Assembly (NCBI GenBank): GCA_963634825.1
Contig: CAVHCP010000001.1
Span: 87,896-151,895 of the forward strand
From: Gallibacter sp963634825
GTDB lineage: Bacteria > Bacillota > Clostridia > Peptostreptococcales > Anaerovoracaceae
Reading direction: 5' to 3'
Length of the DNA: 64,000 bases
Of this stretch, positions 60,676-64,000 are shown piece by piece. The notes beneath the pieces were generated by a model. It made no database searches, was not told the origin of the DNA, and saw only the letters and a program-made list of their open reading frames with translations. Numbering within the stretch: position 1 is the first letter of the stretch; each line of letters starts with the position of its first letter. The translations under genes were made by a program, and so were the position numbers.

Positions 60676-61137
60676 GCGTGGAAAGCCTATTTGTCGCAGA
60701 GCTTCAAATAAAATTATATTGCCGCAATTTGATAAATTAAGTGAACGAAGTCTCGTATTTTCGCTCATCGGTATACGGACTGTCATTTCCTTGTTTGCCT
60801 CAAGCAAATCCTTGTCAAGACCTCTTGTTTCTCTGCCAAATAAAAACATATCTTCGTCCTTATAACTTGCTTCCGTATAAAGCGATGTACCCTTTGTCGA
60901 AATAAAAAACTTTCGCTTGTCGCTGTATTTTTGCATAAAATCGTCTATGCTTTCGTGTACTTCAAGATCCACATACTCCCAATAATCGAGTCCCGCCCTT
61001 TTTACGGATTTATCGTCTATATTGAAGCCAAGCGGTTTTACAAGATGAAGCCTTGTATTTGTCGCCGCACATGTGCGGGCTATGTTGCCTGTATTGCCCG
61101 GTATTTCGGGCTCTACAAAAACTATATGAAAAGCCAT
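60667..61137 (-). CDS. trmL: tRNA (cytidine/uridine-34-2'-O)-methyltransferase (SPOUT family)
   Basis: The 156-residue methyltransferase acts on the wobble base of tRNA-Leu isoacceptors in the known TrmL enzymes. Blocks: IVFVEPEIPGNTGNIARTCAA in parts at the start, LFGRETRGLDKDL and the knot region RIPMSENTRLRSLNLSNC. Length is normal. It is followed by the promoter of gap, whose -35 overlaps its 3' end. Confidence 0.93.
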   Translation of the reverse strand: MAFHIVFVEPEIPGNTGNIARTCAATNTRLHLVKPLGFNIDDKSVKRAGLDYWEYVDLEVHESIDDFMQKYSDKRKFFISTKGTSLYTEASYKDEDMFLFGRETRGLDKDLLEANKEMTVRIPMSENTRLRSLNLSNCGNIILFEALRQIGFPRLK

Positions 61138-61194
61138 ACTTTCTCCCTTCTTGCCATTTATTTAGTAATCTCGCTTTTTATTTTTCTTGATATC

Positions 61195-62205
61195 CTACTT
61201 CCAGCCCTTTGGAATGAATAACTCGTCATACATATTTATCGCATATCTGTCGGTCATTCCTGCAATATGATCTTTTACAATTTCTTCCAAATTGGTGCCG
61301 TCATATCTCTCCATATCATCTCTTGGCAATTTATCGGGATTTTCATTGTAATATTTGTATAGCGAGCTTATGATATTTTCGACCTTTGAAACATCCGAGG
61401 CTTTTTTTACCTCTTTGTTGTAATATACGAGCTCAAACATAGCCGTTCTGAGCTTATCCATCGTCTTTTGCGCAAGGTCGCTCATACAAATCTGCTCCTT
61501 ACCGTCGCTGTTTTGTATCATATCATTTACTAAAAAGCTGATCCTTTCTCTGTGAGTTTTGCCGAGGATCTCGATACAGTCACTTGGCAGATCATCAAGC
61601 GTTATAACTCCGCTTCTTATAGCATCATCTATATCATGATTTATATATGCAATCCTGTCACTTGTCTTTACAATTTGTCCCTCAAGTGTAAAAGGCATCT
61701 TGGGGCCTGTATGATTTTTTATACCGTCCCTAACCTCAAGCGTAAGATTCATTCCTCGCTTATCGCCTCTTTTTTCTATAATATCGACTACCCTGAGGCT
61801 CTGCAGATTGTGTTTGAAGCCACCCGGATAAAGGTTATTTAATATAACCTCTCCATTGTGTCCAAATGGTGTATGACCGAGGTCATGCCCCAGAGAGATT
61901 GCCTCTGTCAGATCTTCATTTAAAGCAAGACCTCTTGCTATAGTCCTTGCAATCTGAGAAACCTCAATAGTATGCGTAAGTCTTGTCCTAAAATGATCCC
62001 CCTCAGGTGCCAAAAAAACCTGCGTCTTATGCATAAGCCTTCTAAAAGCCTTGCTATGTATGATCCTGTCTCTGTCTCTTTGAAAATCAGTCCTCAGCGG
62101 ACATTTTTCTTCCGGTATCATACGACCTTTTGTATCTCTTGCCTTTGCCGCCATCGGGCTTAATATTTCGTATTCTCTTTTTTCTTGTTTGATCCTATCT
62201 ATCAT
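61195..62205 (-). CDS. dgt: dGTP triphosphohydrolase-like protein (HD domain)
   Basis: The 336-residue protein has the HD metal site: RLTHTIEVSQIARTIA and LGHDLGHTPFGHNGE (His-Asp pair), with FRRLMHKTQVFL before it. Family members hydrolyse dGTP or other dNTPs to nucleoside and triphosphate and influence dNTP pools. I start at 62205 (MIDRIKQE), which leaves 4 bp to the dut stop. A longer reading to 62292 would run into dut in another frame. Coupling with dut joins two dNTP-pool enzymes. Confidence 0.9.
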   Translation of the reverse strand: MIDRIKQEKREYEILSPMAAKARDTKGRMIPEEKCPLRTDFQRDRDRIIHSKAFRRLMHKTQVFLAPEGDHFRTRLTHTIEVSQIARTIARGLALNEDLTEAISLGHDLGHTPFGHNGEVILNNLYPGGFKHNLQSLRVVDIIEKRGDKRGMNLTLEVRDGIKNHTGPKMPFTLEGQIVKTSDRIAYINHDIDDAIRSGVITLDDLPSDCIEILGKTHRERISFLVNDMIQNSDGKEQICMSDLAQKTMDKLRTAMFELVYYNKEVKKASDVSKVENIISSLYKYYNENPDKLPRDDMERYDGTNLEEIVKDHIAGMTDRYAINMYDELFIPKGWK

Positions 62206-62209
62206 CTTT

Positions 62210-62641
62210 TTATTTCCCCGTATGACCAAAGCCACCTTCTCCACGCTCCGTTTTTGAAAGTTCTTTGACAATTTCCCAATCAACGGTCTCATATTTTGTA
62301 ACTATCATCTGAGCTATGCGCTCTCCGTCCTTTATCTCAAATGGCTCTGTGCCCAAATTTACAAGTGGCACTTTTATCTCGCCCCTGTAATCGCTGTCGA
62401 TCGTACCTACGCTGTTTATAAGTGTAATGCCATGCTTTATGGCAAGTCCGGATCTTGCTCTTACCTGCGCCTCATATCTCTTTGGAAGTTCGATAAAAAG
62501 ACCTGTCGGCACAAGTCTTCTTTCTGATGGCGCCAATACTATAGGCTCATCTAATGTCGCCTTTAAATCCATACCCGCAGCGCCTGTCGTTTCGTATTTT
62601 GGGATATTGCCCTCTTTTGTAACTAATTTGATTTTTACCAT
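62210..62641 (-). CDS. dut: dUTP diphosphatase
   Basis: The 143-residue trimeric dUTPase has all five motifs: GAAGMDLKA, RSGLAIKHGI, NSVGTIDSDYRGEIKV, GDRIAQM-like GERIAQMIV and the C-terminal RGEGGFGHTG. It removes dUTP and provides dUMP for thymidylate. It lies 43 bp after the M16 peptidase gene and 4 bp before dgt. Confidence 0.96.
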   Translation of the reverse strand: MVKIKLVTKEGNIPKYETTGAAGMDLKATLDEPIVLAPSERRLVPTGLFIELPKRYEAQVRARSGLAIKHGITLINSVGTIDSDYRGEIKVPLVNLGTEPFEIKDGERIAQMIVTKYETVDWEIVKELSKTERGEGGFGHTGK

Positions 62642-62684
62642 TTTTCTTTCTCCTAATCATCATTCATAACTATATTTACATCAC

Positions 62685-63935
62685 TTAATTTTGCAAAATT
62701 TTCTTTAGGTCCACATACCTGTTTGTTATAGCAACGGCACTGTATTTCGTAGGGTCTGTTATCCTCTTTGCAGTCCTTTGTATGTCTTCAAGCGAAATCT
62801 TATCAACTATCCTTAGGACTTCCTCATCACTTCTGACTTCACCCTTTAACAGGAGCGACCTTCCGAGTGAAATCATTTTAGAAGCAACATTTTCCTGTCC
62901 AAAGATAAAGCCTGCTTTTAATTGCTCTTTACATCTTGACAGTTCCTCTTGTGTCACTCCATCTTTTTCCAGCTTCAAAAGCTCCTCTTTTACCGCTATC
63001 ATCGCAGGTCTTAAATTTTTGTGGCTCACACCTGCATATATGTAAAATGCTCCGCCCATCGCCGCAGAAGCGTTCGCACTGAATACAGAATATGCAAGCC
63101 CCTTTTGTTCTCTAACCGACTGAAAAAGTCTTGAGCTCATACCGCCACCGAGTATATTGCCAAGCATCGCCATATTGTAGTAATCATCATCCTTTAGAGA
63201 AACGCCCTTTGTCCCGAGGAAAAAATGTGTCTGCTCGATATCCTTTTTTTTCACCGTAAAGCCCGGTAAATAAGGTTTTATCTCATGATTTTTTATTTCC
63301 TTTTTTTCTTTGAATTTTGCAAATTTGCCTTCGAGATAATCGCACATCTCATCCTCGTCGAAATTGCCTGCAATCGCAACGACTATGCTGTCCCTTGTAT
63401 ATTCTCTTTGGATATAGTCCTTTATGGTATTTTGTGAAATGTTTTTTAGCGTCGTCTTCGTACCTATGATACTCTTGCCAAGCGGATTGCCCTTATTTAC
63501 GATAGCCGATATCGTATCGTGCGCATCTTCATCAGGCGCATCCTTTGTCATCTTTATTTCCTCATATATAACCATTCGCTCACGAGTCATCTCATGCTTA
63601 TCAAACAAGCTGTTTGAAAGCATATCAAGTAGCACTTCTGATGATTTTTTAAGATTTGCAGAAAGCGTTTTTACATAATAGCAAGTCGCTTCTTTTCCTG
63701 TGAATGCATTCATCTGACCGCCAAGATTGTCTATCTCCTCCGCAATCTGCTTAGCTGTTCTTTTCTCTGTGCCCTTAAACATCATATGCTCTATAAAATG
63801 CGATATACCCGCATATTTTGCCTCCTCATCAACAGCGCCTGCCTTAACCCATATGCCGATAGCTGCCGACTGCACATAATCCGTCTTGTCCATAGCTACT
63901 CTTATACCACATGGCAATGTTTTGATTTTTATCAT
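62685..63935 (-). CDS. M16-family zinc peptidase (insulinase/mitochondrial processing-like)
   Basis: The 416-residue peptidase has the inverted zinc motif HFIEHMMFKGT (residues 43-53) with the distant Glu in the EIKMTKDAPDEDA region, then a C-terminal M16-C domain with RLFQSVREQKGLAYSVFS. No signal peptide is visible, so it is probably cytoplasmic, where such enzymes degrade peptides. In many Firmicutes it lies next to pnp or dut. The last 65 bases of the window (63936-64000), upstream of it, contain only leader sequence. Confidence 0.93.
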   Translation of the reverse strand: MIKIKTLPCGIRVAMDKTDYVQSAAIGIWVKAGAVDEEAKYAGISHFIEHMMFKGTEKRTAKQIAEEIDNLGGQMNAFTGKEATCYYVKTLSANLKKSSEVLLDMLSNSLFDKHEMTRERMVIYEEIKMTKDAPDEDAHDTISAIVNKGNPLGKSIIGTKTTLKNISQNTIKDYIQREYTRDSIVVAIAGNFDEDEMCDYLEGKFAKFKEKKEIKNHEIKPYLPGFTVKKKDIEQTHFFLGTKGVSLKDDDYYNMAMLGNILGGGMSSRLFQSVREQKGLAYSVFSANASAAMGGAFYIYAGVSHKNLRPAMIAVKEELLKLEKDGVTQEELSRCKEQLKAGFIFGQENVASKMISLGRSLLLKGEVRSDEEVLRIVDKISLEDIQRTAKRITDPTKYSAVAITNRYVDLKKILQN

Positions 63936-64000
63936 TTGTAAATTCCTTTCAATTCTGTCTTAATTATCCAACGCTCTCGACTTATAAAGTCTGATTGTAC

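Overview
This window is a bacterial chromosome segment of low GC content. Gene content points to an anaerobic, amino-acid-fermenting Gram-positive of the class Clostridia. Evidence includes NADP-type glutamate dehydrogenase, a four-subunit 2-oxoacid:ferredoxin oxidoreductase, class II aldolase, two type I signal peptidases, D,D-carboxypeptidases, DUF1836 and DUF711/ACT proteins, and strong AGGAGG-type ribosome binding sites. A family-level assignment (for example Anaerovoracaceae/Mogibacterium-like) would be inference only. No prophage, CRISPR array or complete insertion sequence is visible. Three runs of N (11680-12288, 36080-36584, 47426-47486) interrupt uvrC, a dacA-type gene and a HAD phosphatase gene.

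Layout. 1-0.9 kb: the 3' end of gdhA, a shared terminator and tRNA-Leu(GAG). 0.9-9.3 kb (minus): a membrane-anchored peptide-binding protein, coaE, polA, topB, a small unknown protein and a LysR regulator. 9.5-10.7 kb (plus): a YkvI-type transporter divergent from the LysR gene. 10.8-16.6 kb (minus): DUF1292, uvrC, a degenerate D,D-carboxypeptidase, an archaeal-type phosphoglycerate mutase and serC. 16.7-17.9 kb (plus): serA, separated from serC by a 13-bp inverted repeat that overlays the serC promoter. 18-25 kb (minus): yihY, rdgB, a wall-side 5'-nucleotidase, tmRNA directly abutting smpB, two signal peptidases and an RluA-type pseudouridine synthase. 25-29.5 kb (plus): a small membrane protein, fba, a radical SAM protein and the ACT-DUF711 pair. 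29.6-35.1 kb (minus): nitroreductase, shikimate kinase, an FtsX-type ABC exporter and an SGNH hydrolase. 35.3-37.2 kb (plus): DUF1836 and an active-type dacA. 37.3-40.1 kb (minus): esterase, flavoprotein, phosphoesterase and two small membrane proteins. 40.6-45.1 kb (minus): an amino acid catabolic operon (ferredoxin, alpha, beta and gamma subunits, ATPase, aminotransferase). 45.3-49.1 kb (minus): M23 peptidase, a lone tyrosine recombinase, HAD phosphatase and metallo-beta-lactamase-fold hydrolase. 49.3-53.6 kb (plus): trkA and two tandem trkH genes. 53.9-60.6 kb (minus): gap-pgk-tpiA-eno-secG-rnr. 60.7-63.9 kb (minus): trmL, dgt, dut and an M16 peptidase.

Metabolically, lower glycolysis is nearly complete here. 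The phosphoglycerate mutase step is supplied by the gene next to serC, which places 3-phosphoglycerate use for energy and for serine in one neighbourhood. Glutamate dehydrogenase, the aminotransferase and the ferredoxin oxidoreductase together form a plausible route from amino acids to acyl-CoA and reduced ferredoxin.

The most unusual feature is an intergenic element of about 230 bp. It is present in three full copies (26.4, 40.3 and 53.7 kb) and one decayed copy (18.0 kb). Each full copy folds end to end. The outer arms are nearly perfect inverted repeats within a copy but differ in sequence between copies. The internal loop sequences are strongly conserved, and an inner stem shows compensatory changes. 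That is the pattern expected of a structured RNA or a hairpin-acting DNA element, not of an ordinary miniature transposon. I do not recognise the family.
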